A DNA stretch of 64,000 nucleotides from Seriola aureovittata (GCF_021018895.1 NC_079384.1:12997640-13061639); one strand, 5' to 3'. Positions 36,267 to 50,067 are shown, counted from the stretch's first letter. Made by a program: numbers and translations. The notes: generated by a model not told the origin, from the letters alone.

Positions 36267-36477
36267 ACACCTGTAAGAAAAGGCACAAAACGTGGTTAAA
36301 AAAGACACACACACATACTGTATATACACACATTATTGATGTACAAGTGCAAAAAAAAAAAAAAAAATTTGACACAGGAAGGCATTAAAGAGTCCTTGAC
36401 TACAAAGTCACTCAGCCTCTTGCTCACAAAGAGCCCAGGAAGCTGCAGGCGATAGATATACAGGAAATCAGTGAATC

Positions 36478-36513
36478 ACACTCACACACACGCATGCACA
36501 CACACACGCACAA

Positions 36514-36547
<34 letters not shown>

Positions 36548-36548
36548 T
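36478..36548. repeat. imperfect (CA)n microsatellite
   Basis: CA run with CGCATG and ATAT interruptions, in the upstream intron about 200 bp from the CtBP2 exon acceptor. Confidence 0.94.
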
Positions 36549-38509
36549 TAGATACAGTTGGTGACAAAGTGCCCTATTTGCTCTAAAAATGACAAAGCTT
36601 CCCGGCTCTAAAAGCTCCACTTTTCTCCTGTTTGAGGTGTGTTTTTTTTCCACTGACAAACACCCATCTGAAGCTCCATCTACAGCAGCGTGTCACTCGT
36701 CACATTCCTCATTGATCGCGGTGACATTTGAGGTATCTCGACTTAAGACAAATAGTAATCTACTTCTTTTTTTTTTTTTTCCCCCCTTTACGCCCTCAAA
36801 GCCATTCAAAAACAAAAGCGAGCACACAGATACTTATTCATCTGACAAACGCTGATCTAAAAGAAATGTGAGCGAAGCTGTTAGAACTTGTGAGGAGAGA
36901 TTTATCATCTGACAAAAACCAAAAAAAAAGAAGCTCTCGAGTTGATATGCTGCACCTGAAGGTTGACAGACTGTCGTGTAATGACACATTCAGGCCAACA
37001 GAGGGTAGTTAAAATCTACTGAGAGAGGAGCACACTGTCTCAGTTACACCTCTACACAATATAGTGTCAATTCATCACATCTTTATTTCCTCATCTGAGC
37101 TCAGACTCTTCCGACTTTAGGAATTTTTTTCAAATGCGGAAAAAAAAGTGTAACTGCTCAGCTTTAAATCCGCTCACCTTACTCCACCTCTAAACCTCAA
37201 TAAGCCTCATTCTGGACAGGAAAAAAATCTGGACAGGAAATAGTAATCACACTGGTATTTTCAGAATAAGTCAGTTTAAGAGAAGTTGAGATATTTGAAC
37301 AGGCTGAAAATATTAGTCCACAAAAGGCGTTCAGTTCAGTGACACTGGCAGACATGCAGGCAATTATCTGCACAAATGCATCTTTGTAAGAGAGAAAACA
37401 GATGAGTGTGCATTTCTTCATTGGCAGTACATAAAGAGCACAGCGAGGATCAGCATCTTAGCGAATCAGAGTGAAATTAGTGCAACACAGGGAGGGATTA
37501 TATGTTGCGAACGCCACATCATGCTTGTCCAGGACGCGAGCCAGGAGCACCTCTGCTCTCAGAAAGTGCTGAGACCCATGAAAACACGTCTCTCTGCCAG
37601 AAAGCATCAGGGCGAAGTCATTACCTGAAGTCTTCATCAGTGCTTTGTAGTCAGATATTTAGAATGAGGGGAGCAGGAAGGAAGATGAGAAGTAGGTAAA
37701 AAGTTTAATGAAAAACAGCACCCTCCGACATTATCTGTGAGAAACTGTGTGTGGATATTAACTCTCAGTCTTCAAGTCATCAGTGTAAATTAGTCAGAAT
37801 TGGCTGGTCAGGACTGGAGCTCAGGGCCGGTGTGGGTGGTTGTGAAATATGACATTATCAGGACATGTCTACACATCTGGGGACCCGTGCACACTGGGAA
37901 AATAAACAGAGCTGTTTGCAGCACCTCATAAACATGTCACCAGACACTTTTAAATATGTCTGAGGTGGTATTCGTTTTCTGTTGAGATATCTTCAGGTCA
38001 TTTTTCTCTCAACTTGTGTTGTTTATTTGCTCTTCAGCTAGGATTTCATACGTTTCCCAGAATGCTTTTTGACAGCCCCAAAGAAAGGCTTTCAGTGGCA
38101 GGTGGGTGTTCATACAGTAAAGCAGAGTGCGCACTGCTCAGCCTGAGAGCAAATGTAGATGTCCAGACAAGCATTTAAGCTCTGAGACAAATGCTCAACG
38201 ATGTTTGTAAATCTTGTGCAGGCCAGAAATGTAGTTTCAGATAGACTCAGATAACATCTCTGTCGTTTCACCACTGAATCTCTCTCTCTCTGGTTGAACA
38301 TCAGAACAAAATGTTTCGAGCATGAACTGAAATCCTGACATCTAGCATCTCAGTTTTAGTGTGTGTTACAATCCAACATTAGCAACAGCGCCTACGTGAT
38401 CAAGATAATTAATTTGTGTCAAGTCGAAATACTTCATTTTGCTGCTAATCTATTTACTTAAGACTTTAAGAAAAAAAAAAAGGTGCCCTGTAGAGAAACT
38501 GCACAATTT

Positions 38510-38620
38510 TAGAACTGCAGGAATTATCTGCATAATTTAGTAATCTATTGACAGAAAATTAATCTGCAACTGATTAAGCAAAAATGTTTTGGTTCCAGTT
38601 TCTCAAATGGAGCGTTGGTT
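38510..38620 (-). repeat. partial AT-rich GATTAATC dispersed repeat
   Basis: ATTGACAGAAAATTAATCTGC, GATTAAGCAAAAATGTT and GGTTCCAGTTTCTCAAATG match the family in reverse orientation. Confidence 0.55.
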
Positions 38621-39121
38621 CAACAAAACAGACCAGGTCTTACAGATGAAATAACAAAGAGATCAATAAAGAAAACTATCAGCCAATTAATGATCATGAA
38701 CATAAATGTTAAACGCAACTTTACACAATTTAGAATATTTAGGATTTTTTTTTTTTTTTTTTTTTATAAAGATGAGGATGCACACGTTTTGGTGAGAAAC
38801 TCTAAATATAAACAAAACACCACAGAGTAGCTTTAACTGCTTCTTCACAGGAAATATCTTGGTCTACATTTTCTCGGTGGTCTGAGAAGAGAGATTTCCA
38901 CCACACAGAGCGGGTGACTCCCAGGGTGTCTCTCCAACAAGGCAGCAGTCTGGCTCCAGCGTGTGAAGGGGCTGCTGGAAGGCCTCACCCTGTTACTTGA
39001 TTCATTTCAGTTCGTCTCTCCGTCCGTCCTCTTTTCTTTTCATCTGTCCATCTCTCTGTAGTGCTGCTGCCTCTGAGGTCTCTCACACAGAGTCATCAAT
39101 CCCCGGGCCCTCTTCCAGGGC

Positions 39122-39125
<4 letters not shown>

Positions 39126-39177
<52 letters not shown>
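39126..39177. repeat. (TG)n microsatellite
   Basis: Uninterrupted TG run of about 52 bp. Confidence 0.97.
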
Positions 39178-39178
<1 letters not shown>

Positions 39179-39944
39179 CATGAAGAGTGAGAGTGACAGA
39201 GAGGGAGGGAAGTAGAGGAAAAAGAGCGCTCACAGAAGCTAACAAGAGCTACACAGTGGCCAAACCCGATTCTTATCCCCTTTTCTCTTTCCTGTGGCCC
39301 CGAAACTCCTTCAATGACTTTCTCAAATACACCCAAGCATGACCTCCGTTGCTCACATAAAAACAGATGAAATTGGGCAAAAGAAAAACTGAAACAAAGC
39401 CAGCAGGGCGCAAAAGGGTACTTAGGCGAGGATTTTGCAATCTCAATCCAAACACAAAGGTCATATACATGAATCTTAATATTTAAGAGGCATTAAAAGT
39501 CAGATGATCGATAAAACTCTCGCACAGCTCACTGAAAGAGAAACATTTGTGTGCGAGAGGCCGAGACATTAAATGTATGAATCCATATCTGTCACGGCCG
39601 GCTCGGTCTCCCAAGGACGGCTCGGCTGCGAGCGCAATCACACTCCACAAACCCTCCTCAATGTCAGCAGCACACAGAGATCACTGTCCGCAGAGGTGGG
39701 TGGGGGTAGGGGGGTGGGGGGGTGGTGGTCAGTCAGTTGTGGGGGGTTGAATACAGCACAACAGATAGACACACACACGCACAAAGGAGCAGTTTCAGTG
39801 CTATAGACATCACTGTAAAATCTTTTTCAGTTTTATATGGCTGTATATTAAATTCCTATGGGTTTCGAAGTATCAGATTTTTCATACCGTTTCTACCTGT
39901 GGCCTTCAGCAGTATCATCAGGTAAAAATAAAACTAAAGGAAGA

Positions 39945-40192
39945 GTTAATCAACTGACAATCTACATAAAATGAACCGACAACTATTTCTTTTTACAATT
40001 GATCATCACTTATTAGCCAAAAATTGAAGCCATTCATCAGTTACACTTTCTTAATAATAAGGCTTTGCTGCTTTTCTCTGTTTTGTATCATGAAAAATTG
40101 AATCTTTGCTTTTAAGTGTTAAACAATTCATTGATGCATCAGAAAAGGGATTTATAGATGAATAAATAATCAAAATGAGCAGCCCTAGTTTC
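39945..40192 (-). repeat. AT-rich GATTAATC dispersed repeat, near full length
   Basis: It starts GTTAATCAACTGACA, has GGCTTTGCTGCTTTTCTCTG in the middle, and ends AATAATCAAAATGAGCAGCC. This is the full order of family words in reverse orientation. Confidence 0.7.
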
Positions 40193-40513
40193 ACTCTTCA
40201 CCCAACATCATGACTTTAACCACGGGAGAATATGAAAACTGAAAAAGTCAAACCGAATTAATTTGTGACAGCATCGTCTTCTAATGGGATGAAATTTAAT
40301 GATGACACCGCCGTCGTTGCAATCCATCTTCCTATTGAGAGATAAACACTAACAGAATTGTCTCAGATGTGATTAATTGACTTTGCCAAAACGAGAAATT
40401 AATTTGGTTTGGTAAACAGACACAAGCACGGCCCCTGACAGACTGTCATTAAAAAAAAGCAGTGAATTCGTACTTTATTAGACATTTTGAGGGGCTGGGT
40501 GGAATGGGGTGGG

Positions 40514-40548
<35 letters not shown>

Positions 40549-40550
40549 TC
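40514..40550. repeat. (TG)n microsatellite
   Basis: TG run flanked by G-rich sequence. Confidence 0.95.
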
Positions 40551-40801
40551 TGTGGGGGGGGCTGTCATTGCAGTTACAGTAACACTTCATGTGTTGACGC
40601 AGATGAGTGTGAGCCTTAAGAACAGAGGAGAGAAGACGTTTCCTTTTGTTTGAGAGGGACAGAAATATGTTTGGACGGGAGCGAGCCTGTTGAGAAGACA
40701 GAGAGAGAGAGAGTCTGTCGATGAGTTTGAGAAGATTGAATAATTAAAAAGGTCAGGCTACCTGCCTGCTGTGTGTCGCTTCACACATGCGGGCAAGCAC
40801 A

Positions 40802-40804
<3 letters not shown>

Positions 40805-40849
<45 letters not shown>
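40805..40849. repeat. (CA)n microsatellite
   Basis: CA run of about 45 bp. Confidence 0.96.
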
Positions 40850-40852
<3 letters not shown>

Positions 40853-42049
40853 TTGTGAGAGAGGCACAATGCACACTGGGGCAAAGACTGAACAGACAAG
40901 TCATTTGGGGGAATGATCATTTTCCCTCGAACACAGTGTAGTTTGTGAACTAATTGGGTGAATCCATAATTAATTTACTGACATTAAGCCTTGGGGTCTG
41001 CTCCACTAAGACTCCACTACTTTCTAAGGATGTTAAGTAGTACTAGTGAAGCCTCGGGCTCAGTGCTGAAGGGGAAGACTCTTGTTCTGAGGCTTCACAG
41101 TGCACATTCTGACATTTAGGGGGAGATCTCGAACAGCAATACATTTCCACATGTGCCAGTTAACTCCTCGATACTGAAGGGATTAGTTTAATGTAGGCCT
41201 CGATTTCCTCAATGAAACATTTGAGTGATGGATAAATCTAGAAAATCCATACTCTGACATGTATAGGCGGTATTTCTTACCTGACTGTTGTATCCTCAGG
41301 GAGGAAAAAAACATCAATATTAAGACATATTAAGAGCGAATTTCCTGGCCTTATTAAAGCAGAGTGACCCCACAGTATCTGCAGACGTTTGTATCTGAGA
41401 CACACTGGGTCAAAGCATTCAGTCACGACTGAATTCTACTTCAATTTCAACAACAGTTTTCTTTAGCCGTCAATGCTCTGACATGCAGTTTAGCAACAAT
41501 GCATGTGCATGTATGGTAGACATGTCATTAAAATTGCAAAAAAGCATTTGCAAGTTTTAAATATGTATTATATTGCTTTTGATTTATGACAATTACTGCA
41601 TCCAAAAGGAGATCTCTTTGAGTTTCATTTGTTTGTCTGTTAGTTTGGAATTTATGTCAAAATGTAACTGATTTGAGTAAAATTTGGCACAAGTTTTGGA
41701 GACAGACGAAAGAACCAGTGATTAGTTTTTGATGAATATCCGTGATTAATTTCTTATTTATTTATTTTTTTTACAGGACTTCTTTGTTAAGAAACAATCT
41801 TTGTTATTTTCTCATAAGCTACAGCACGCACTTAACTGAAATAATAAATGATTTTCGCAAACGTATCCCAGGTTATCAGTGTTTACTTTGATCCAGATCC
41901 AGATTACAAACTTGCGAGCATTTCTAATATAAATACAAATGTAGAAGGATTGTTGAGGCTCGGCAAAGGTCTGTGCACTTTCTAGTTGCGGAGTTAATTT
42001 CAAGATTTGTCTGGTAATTATGCTGAAAAGTCTTCAACAGCTGCTGTGC

Positions 42050-42080
<31 letters not shown>

Positions 42081-42095
42081 ATTTTATTTATTTTA
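42050..42095. repeat. (TTTA)n tetranucleotide repeat
   Basis: TTTA/TTTTA units over about 45 bp. Confidence 0.95.
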
Positions 42096-43691
42096 ACATT
42101 ACACCACAATAATGTGATAAGAGATCCAAAGATTAAAATGAGGTAGGATTAGATTAGATGGGAATAGAGTTTTGATTTAGATTTCTTTGAACTGTATTAT
42201 GTAACCATAAATCCTAATAATGTACTACAATCTTTTATAGCCAATCTGACCACATTTTCAGTATGTGTACGCTGAAACCACAGGGATTTTATCAATCATA
42301 CGATGGAATGAACTCCAAAAAATATTTGGAGAGTGTTGCATCTTTTTTTGGAAAAGCAGTGCTTTGACTTGTTGATGAAATGCTGCTTTTTTTTTTTTTA
42401 AGTTCAAGTACAGGCAGTCAGAGGCAGGGTATTTTTATCTGTATTGGATGGACAGTTAGAAAGATTAAGATTATCTAACTAGTTATTTTTAGTAAGCTGC
42501 CAAATTATATTTCATTCAGGGAAGCTTTAGATGAAATCTTTCAATGAGTTGTCAAACGCACTGCAGCTCTGGAGTCTGTATTTATCTTTCCCAGCTGATG
42601 CTACAACCTCTTTGAATTTCAATGTAATGTCTCAATGTGAGTTCTGTGGTAATCCTTGCCAAGGCTGTAAAAACACGAAGCACTTGCTTTAAGATAGAGT
42701 TGGATAACTTCAGCAGTTACTTCTCCTGACTTAATTTCCCGGCGGAGTTTGACAGGAAAATTGTGAGGAGAGACAACTGTTAAAGTTATCTGACAGTGTG
42801 CAGCAGGAAGAAAGCACAGCAATATCCATCCCTCTTACAGCTGATTCCTATCAAAAGCCGGAGCTAAGCAAGCCTCTTCAGAGACTCAGAAATGAGAACC
42901 TCCTCAAAGCAAGTAAAACTTCTCACTAAGACTTTACTGCTTTCACCCAAAGAGGCACACTTCACTGGAAAAAATACCTCTATCCTCTCAATTTCCTTTA
43001 GAAATAACAAGCACACATCTCAGTGACTTGGTTGTTTATCCTATTGATATTACAATCCATTATTACCCCCTTGTTATTTTCTTAAAAAAAAAAAAAAAAA
43101 AAAAAAAGGCTCTGTTTTCTTTCCACTAGAGCCCTATTTGAACAATGGAGGCCATTTTTCCCTTTCAGATTGTGGAGTTCCTCCAGAGGTAAATCTGTCA
43201 GCGCAGGGCCAAAACAAAGAAAGAGAAAACAGGAAGGTGTGGACACCCTGCAGCACCAACCCGACTCTACTATTAATATCAACTTACATGCCTATATCCT
43301 CAGCACCTCAGGCAGGGGAGAGTGTGATTTCCATGAACTAAACGAGGCCTGTGACAGCGTAGGCAGGTGACAGCTTGACACAATTATATTTAGCTTGGCA
43401 AGCATGCCAAACTGAATGTCTTCAAACTGCTAGAAGTGTTGAACCAGTGGCATCAGTAATGAAAATTTAGTCTTGAAATATACAAACAAGGCAGTGCTTG
43501 AAATCCGAGCTGCTGTAGCCCACCTTGTGCTATTTACATCCGATCAATAAAATCCTGTTTCTCAAAAGTTCCACAGGCTGAGGTTATCAGTGCAAGCCAT
43601 AGCCGAAGCCAAAGCTGAAAACACTTCCCAGTACAGGAAAACGCCTGCAGCGCGCCAACCTGGTGAGCAGAGGGAAGGCGTGGCCTGCCTC

Positions 43692-43720
43692 GCGAGGGTG
43701 AGGTAAGAACTCACCCTCGC
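43692..43720. repeat. 11-bp perfect hairpin with splice-donor-like loops
   Basis: The arms GCGAGGGTGAG and CTCACCCTCGC pair perfectly around a 7-nt loop. The plus strand contains GAG|GTAAGA and the minus strand GG|GTGAGT, both strong donor-like words. Confidence 0.8.
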
Positions 43721-43866
43721 CACCAGCTTGGTGTCAGCGAGAGGCCAGGCTCCGGCTCAGACAGCCTGCTTGAGTCCAGCAGGCTCGGCCCGGTTCCCTC
43801 TGGGCCCTTCCAGGAAGAGCCAGCGTGATTCACAGCTTCCTGGTCCAGGAGAATGAGGTGCCCATG

Positions 43867-43916
<50 letters not shown>
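43867..43916. repeat. (CA)n microsatellite
   Basis: CA run with one AA interruption. Confidence 0.95.
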
Positions 43917-44770
43917 TCACTCAGCTCTCTCCCTGTGGACGGTGAGACAGCCAACTCCGTGCTGTACTTGGGCTTACATTGGGAGGAGGCCAAGTCAAAC
44001 AATGTGTTGATAAAGTCCAGAGCAGAGTGGTGAGAGGAACATAGAGAGAGAGCACGAGGGCTGTGCTGCAACACACAGGGACGGGGGATTCAGACAGCCA
44101 GGAGCACTTACAATATAATTCCACTTTGTCTAATTTTCGTAGTTTTGGCTATTAATCCTAGAGGAATAATAACATTGTGCTCACCAAGTTAATTGCTAAG
44201 GTCTGGGAACACAGCATACTAATTTGGGAGAACAAATGAAGGTGAATGGTAAAATTATAACCAAACATCCAAACTGTTGGTGGTAAACATTGATCACAGT
44301 TTACAGTGTCACCCCTCACGGTTCAACTCTGACCCACTATTAACGACATTTCAGGTGCTCTCACTTTAAAGCGGCTTTGATAATCTGGCTTCACTGTTAG
44401 CTAGCTAACTGTTACTTGTGTACCTTGTCCATGCCGCCAGGTTTCCAAACCTATGGCAATTACATACAATATCATAAGTGACACAAATGATGTTCTGAAC
44501 CACAAAAAAAAAAAAAGAAAAAAGATTTGTATTGATATAAAACAGTGTTTTTCTTTAAATGCAGCATCAGCTGTGTGGTTAGGCTGCTCCCTGAGCACAG
44601 TTTAAGTGGACACATTTTGGAGAGCCGGAGCCAATAACTGACTTTACAGGAGAGCTTTTTATCCAAGCCCCCTCTGATGGGCTCACAACACAAGGTTGCC
44701 CCCCCCCCCCCCCCCCACATCCTATCATCTCAGGCTCTACTAATGCACCATGCTTCAAGGGACCAGGGCT

Positions 44771-44805
<35 letters not shown>

Positions 44806-44821
44806 CACACACACACACACA
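44771..44821. repeat. (CA)n microsatellite
   Basis: CA run with one missing C. Confidence 0.95.
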
Positions 44822-45625
44822 GCTCAGTCAATTAGTCCTGGCCCAACCTTGCAGCTGAGAGATAAATGGTGTGGAGTCTCAGCAGGCTTTTGCGCGAAGC
44901 TGTGCTCCTTGTCCGCCGTATGTAGAACAGGTCTCTGGAGGACAGCTAGCCCCTCCACCGCGAAGAGACGTGGAGAGCGCGGTGCTGAGGAGGGGCTCAA
45001 AGTGCTCAGGCATGTATTAAAATATGACCACGAGGACCCCGAACTCCCTAATCAGAGCTGGTCTGAGGGGCAAGAGTAGGAGAAGGAAGAGAAAGAGAGA
45101 GAGAGAGAGGCAGGGAGGGTCTGTTGGGGTGTAAAGCTGCGTACAAGATTTCAGGTCATTCCACTTACACCTCGTTAACCATTTGTTTGTGCAGTCGAGC
45201 TGTAACCTGTCTCCTGCAAGAGATCTCATACAAGCTGCCGAATGTATCCTGGGAAATAACTAAATGTGGTCACTCATGCTGCCTCTACACTCAGCTGGCT
45301 GCAGCGTCTCCCATAAATCGATTTATTTATGGCGGTCGACCACAGTATCAACATTGACCACCACATATCGATTTTCTTTTTTACCATTTCAAATCGCTCT
45401 CTCTCTCTCACAAACACACACACACAAAAACATTGTTAACGGACCTGTCTGTGATAGTTGGACTGGCCATCAGGAGCACCGGGAGTAATCCTGCCAAATC
45501 AGTGGGCCGGTGGACCGTCTGTTCGTCTCTTTACCACCCCTCTCTATGTGTGTCATTCGTGGCGCGCAGAGCATGCTGCGTGCACCCTACCCGACTCAGA
45601 AAGTATTTTTTGCCTAGTCGAAGCA

Positions 45626-45643
45626 ATATATATATATATATAT
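45626..45643. repeat. (TA)n microsatellite
   Basis: Short TA run followed by a CA stretch. Confidence 0.93.
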
Positions 45644-46514
45644 GTACACACACAAAATATACTGTATATATTGTTCCGTTATCTATTTTGTCACAAAGTA
45701 CTTGGCATTTAAAATATTTGCAAAGCTGCACCTTATATAAAAGGATTATTTAATAATGCCATAATAATACCCTTTTTTCATCAGCTACTGCCACAAATAG
45801 AATCTCATTCTGTGGGAAACACTGGGCTGAATCTGAAAATGCCCTTTAGCAAGTATGAAACTAATTGTATCCACACTAAAACACCTGCACAACTGGAGAA
45901 CAGCTAAATTTCATTTTCTTTGTGCTCTTTCTGTTAGCAAGTGACAAAATGATGCAGTCACAGCCAACATCCAGTGAGAAGTGGAAGCTCAGCAGGTTAA
46001 ACTTCTGTTACTGCTGTAAACTGTTTCTCATTTACACATTTTTCTACTTCTGTAGTCAGACCACTTCATGAGTTGAAAACTGTAATTTAATTGTGGCTCA
46101 TAACAGCAACCAAAACCCTGCTCAGCTGGACCGGGTCAATCAAATGGCAATTTTATGTCCGGGCACCGTTTTGTGTTATTGTTTTCCAAAAGCTCAACTT
46201 TTCCCATCCTCACTGAAATATGAGGCCAGTGATTTTAAAATGATCCCCTGTGTTGGGTGTGAAAAATGCCAATTTAATTGCATACGGAAGGAAAACAGAG
46301 AAAAAGATGCATTGGAGGCGGTCCAAGCAGAAAGCCTCACCTCTATCGTCGTAGTAAATCACGTAGCTAAGCTGCATTATCTGCAACAACATGACAATCC
46401 TTTTAACACCTGACACACCACGGTAACAAGCAACCCCCCCCCGACATGTTATATATGGCTCCCTCTCCTCACTAACTTTTCACGACATGTCAATCCTATC
46501 AGTGCACACGCACA

Positions 46515-46545
<31 letters not shown>
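46515..46545. repeat. (CA)n microsatellite
   Basis: CA run, with a second imperfect CA stretch at about 46640-46678. Confidence 0.94.
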
Positions 46546-46547
<2 letters not shown>

Positions 46548-47490
46548 TTAAATCAGCCTTCAATGCCAGCAGGGCGGGGCAGATGCAGGTGTTTGTGTTT
46601 GTATGAGAGCGAGAGCCTTTTCCATTGACAGCAAGAGACGTAAACACACACACACAAATACACAAACACAAACACACAGCAAGGTGAAAAATTACAGTGG
46701 GGGAAGTGCGCGTGGCCTGGCGGATTAACTGCGGAATAAAAGTGCTGATGGGCAACAAAAGAGAAAAAACAGCTATTCATCACCCTGGCACAGGATCAAA
46801 CTCACACACTTCTCAAATGCCCTCCTTGAGTTATTGTGCAGTGCAGCTCTGCTGGCAGCTCCACAGATAATGCCGCCCTACCTGAATTGATTAGAGCGGG
46901 GATGTATCCTCTCTTTCCAAAGATGGAGAGCGTCCCTGCACCACTGAAGTGGAAGAAATCTGTTAATATGTTTTTAACAACTAGACTGAGTTTGTTTGTT
47001 TTTTCCTCTGTGCGAGTGTTTTTTTTTTTTTTTTTGGGGGGGGGGGATCATCAAGCATGCAGGCGTAGTGTGGTCATTTTCTCAAACAAATGCGATCTCT
47101 GCACCATCGTTGTGTTTCTGCTGTTCCTGCATTTCTCTGAACCTGGGGGAAACAAACTGGGGGGCATCTGCATGAAACTTAAATCACTTTTTACAGTATT
47201 AACTCAACATTCTGCAAATTTCACTTTGTATTCCAGTGCACACACCTATTTTTTTTGGATGTTATGGAGTCAGATGGGTGATGCGTAAATATCCCATCTT
47301 GACATCTTGGTCCAAAATAAAAGGTTAAAAGGGAATGTTAATTGCATGATTGTATCATGCAGGACTCCTGTATGGAAGCATCTGCACTGGTTATGTTTCC
47401 CCACTCATTTATTCAGGCTTTAATGTTTAACTTTAATTTGTCACCTGTCCCCCTTCATCTGATTCCTTCTACATGATTGACACGGACTAG

Positions 47491-47738
47491 AGCTGCAACT
47501 AATGGTCCTTTTCATTAGTAGTTAATTTATCAATTATTTTCACACTAATCAAATAATCAAAATCCAAGGTGACGTCTTGAAATTGTTCACTTTATTTGAC
47601 CAACAACCCAAAACCCAGCAGCAAATTCTCACGTTTGAGAAGCTGGAACCAGAGAACGCTTCGGATTTTTTGCGCGAGTGACGAACCATTAACTGATCAT
47701 CAGTCAGGTTAATCAACTAATCGTTGGAGCACTAACAT
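47491..47738 (+). repeat. AT-rich GATTAATC dispersed repeat, near full length
   Basis: It starts AGAGCTGCAACTAATGGTC and ends TTAATCAACTAATCGTTGGA, with CCAAGGTGACGTCTTGAAATT and GAGAAGCTGGAACCAGAGAA between. The ends are roughly inverted to each other, as expected of a terminal-inverted-repeat element. Confidence 0.75.
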
Positions 47739-48004
47739 GCACCGAACAGAAGCTCTACAATCTTTGCTCTGCAAGCTGCCATCTGTTACAGTTTAGTTTC
47801 TTCTCTCAAAGACCAGTCAAAGCCCCATTTTTATCAACGATCTGAACATCAAAGGAGGCTAATAAAAACCATTAATATGAATATAATGTCATCAGCTTTA
47901 TCTACAAACTGCTGTGAGTGCTGCATAATATCACTGCTCCACTAGATAGGCCATTTAAATGCATCAAGTCCATGGTCATGTGTGAAAGGGGTACATACAT
48001 ATCT

Positions 48005-48007
<3 letters not shown>

Positions 48008-48084
<77 letters not shown>
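48008..48084. repeat. (TG)n microsatellite at left edge of tandem duplication
   Basis: Uninterrupted TG run of about 77 bp directly before duplicated sequence. Confidence 0.97.
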
Positions 48085-48086
<2 letters not shown>

Positions 48087-49407
48087 TCCCAGGCCCTGAC
48101 AGTACGAAGCCCTACACAATAGGGGGGGGAAATGCCATGAAAAAGGATGAATCATGGGGTTGTATCCACACTGAACACACACTGACCACCTCAGGGTTTA
48201 GGTCAGTTGTGTTGTCTGAGCAGCAGCGACTGACACAAACACCACACATACACACACTCTATTTTAACACTTTCTAAAACTCAAATATTCTCCTCTGTTT
48301 TTCCTTCCTTTTTTTTTTTTGTTGTTGTTGTTGTTTTCAATCATGGCATAGTCGCTGTCAGAAACGTTTTTTTTCCCCCCCTCAATCAGGGCATGAGAGT
48401 CGGCGGTGGCCTCCATTTCAACTCACTGGGTCATGGGGGTCGCCACGCCTTTTAAAAAAGAGAAAAGCCCTTGTCACAGCGCTAGGTCTCTCTCCTGCCT
48501 GCCACAAAATGTCTCCTGACACAAAGCCCTCGCGCTCGTATCAGCGCACTCCCACAGCACTGCCAACAAATGTGACCTCGTGTTTTCCTCCCACTGCTAA
48601 AATGAAAAAGAAAAAAAAAAAAAAAAAAAAAACTTAACTCACCTCTACCTTGCCAACTGAAATAAAATAAATAAATGAAAACAATGTGCTCTGCAACTCT
48701 GCCAGACCACGAACAGAAGTAATTTTTTTTTTCTCTCTCCACTAACTTCTGCTTGAGAAAGTTTCCGTGTTACAGTTAAGGTGACGGCTTCAACTTTATA
48801 CTGAGTTGTGTTCAAGGCCTGGGGGGGAAAATGCTTTTCACTGTTTATCTTTGGCTGGATGGTCTGAGCCAAGGCCTCTGAAACACTGCAGAAACCCAAC
48901 GCTGCCACTGCTCAAACACAAAGAAGAAAAAACAGCAGAGCTTGCAAAGTGATGCCATGTCTTTGAACACTAAGTTGCAAATGTGCAAAATCAGAGCATT
49001 TTTGTACCAGATTGAGGTTAATTAGACCTTTCAGCCTCAGCTGCACTTGTAATTCCAGATGACTTGATTAAATTGTCAGAGCCAAATGGCTGTAACTACA
49101 CTTCCAAACATTCAATGGTTTCTAATGTGGAAATTTGCTGCATTTCTTTTTATATCATCGTTGTTTTGGAGGAAATCACCTTGATCTCAGCAAACATGTG
49201 CTGGATACATTTGACACGCTATAGACTGAACAGTTAATCAGAACAAAAACTGGCAGACTAATCAATCATGTAAATAATCGTTAGCTGCAGCCCCTGATTT
49301 CAGTCACCTCTGTGTACACTGTGTGGTGTAATATCCTAACAGAACTCATAATGTCTTCTGAGGTGTGACCCCATCCATCTGCTCCCACAGGCAAACAACA
49401 GTCCAAG

Positions 49408-49408
<1 letters not shown>

Positions 49409-49503
<95 letters not shown>
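49409..49503. repeat. (CA)n microsatellite in copy 1
   Basis: CA run of about 94 bp, matched by 51532-51624 in copy 2, which is two bases shorter. Confidence 0.97.
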
Positions 49504-50067
49504 ACCCCCACTCACCACACACAGAGGTCTGCCCGGATTAAATCAAGTGCATGGAGAGCAGAGCCCCATTACCCTGCAGAAGCCACTTCACTGGTTGCTT
49601 TACTAGCCAGGCCACCCCCCACCACCCCACCCCCCAATTATAAAACCACAAGGCTTAAGTCAGCGGGGAGGTTGGGAGGGGGGGCTGACTCCTCACGGGG
49701 ATGACCTTAGTGAACTTGGGAATGGGGGTGAAGGCAAGACGTAACCCCAGGGGCCAGGAGGTGAGAGTCCAGGTTAGGAGTTGGGAGACAGATGAGGATT
49801 TTAGCTGGCGTCGCCACATCCACCACGCTGAGCAATTTTGTTTTGTTTTCCTCCTTTTGAAGAGAAAATGAAACTTGATGCTGCTGCAGTAAAACACTTC
49901 TGGGAGTGGACACTCTTTTAGCCAAATTAACTTCCAGGATAATGGAAAAAAAAAATACAAGGTGGTGGAGGAGGGCAGAGAGGAGGAGAGGAGGCCGGAG
50001 GAGTAGGGGGTGGGGACAGTGTAGAGTCTGGAGTGTAGAGTAGGTGACAGGCGGGAAAGAGGTGTTT

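Larger units (their letters stand above)
36107..36270 (-). other. ctbp2: 5'UTR part of the ctbp2 first coding exon, with splice acceptor
   Basis: Immediately upstream of the ATG the minus strand runs 164 nt back to a good 3' splice site: a pyrimidine-rich stretch ending TTTTCTTACAG, with AG at 36272-36271 and the exon beginning at 36270. The exon would be 222 nt in total. A spliced acceptor here means transcription starts further right, in one or more non-coding exons I could not identify. This fits the known vertebrate arrangement of several untranslated CTBP2 leader exons. The UTR holds a GC-rich 5-mer repeat (about 36118-36173, units like CGAGC and CGTGC) and a short upstream ORF. That this stretch is a 5'UTR is inferred from the splice signal and the in-frame stop. 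Confidence 0.8.
36271..48000 (-). other. ctbp2 5' flank or upstream intron
   Basis: Because the first coding exon has an acceptor, at least part of this stretch should be intron behind a non-coding exon. I could not place that exon. A weak candidate donor lies in a hairpin at 43692-43720. The contents are CA/TG microsatellites, three AT-rich repeat relics and plain AT-rich sequence. No other protein-coding gene is recognised. Confidence 0.65.
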
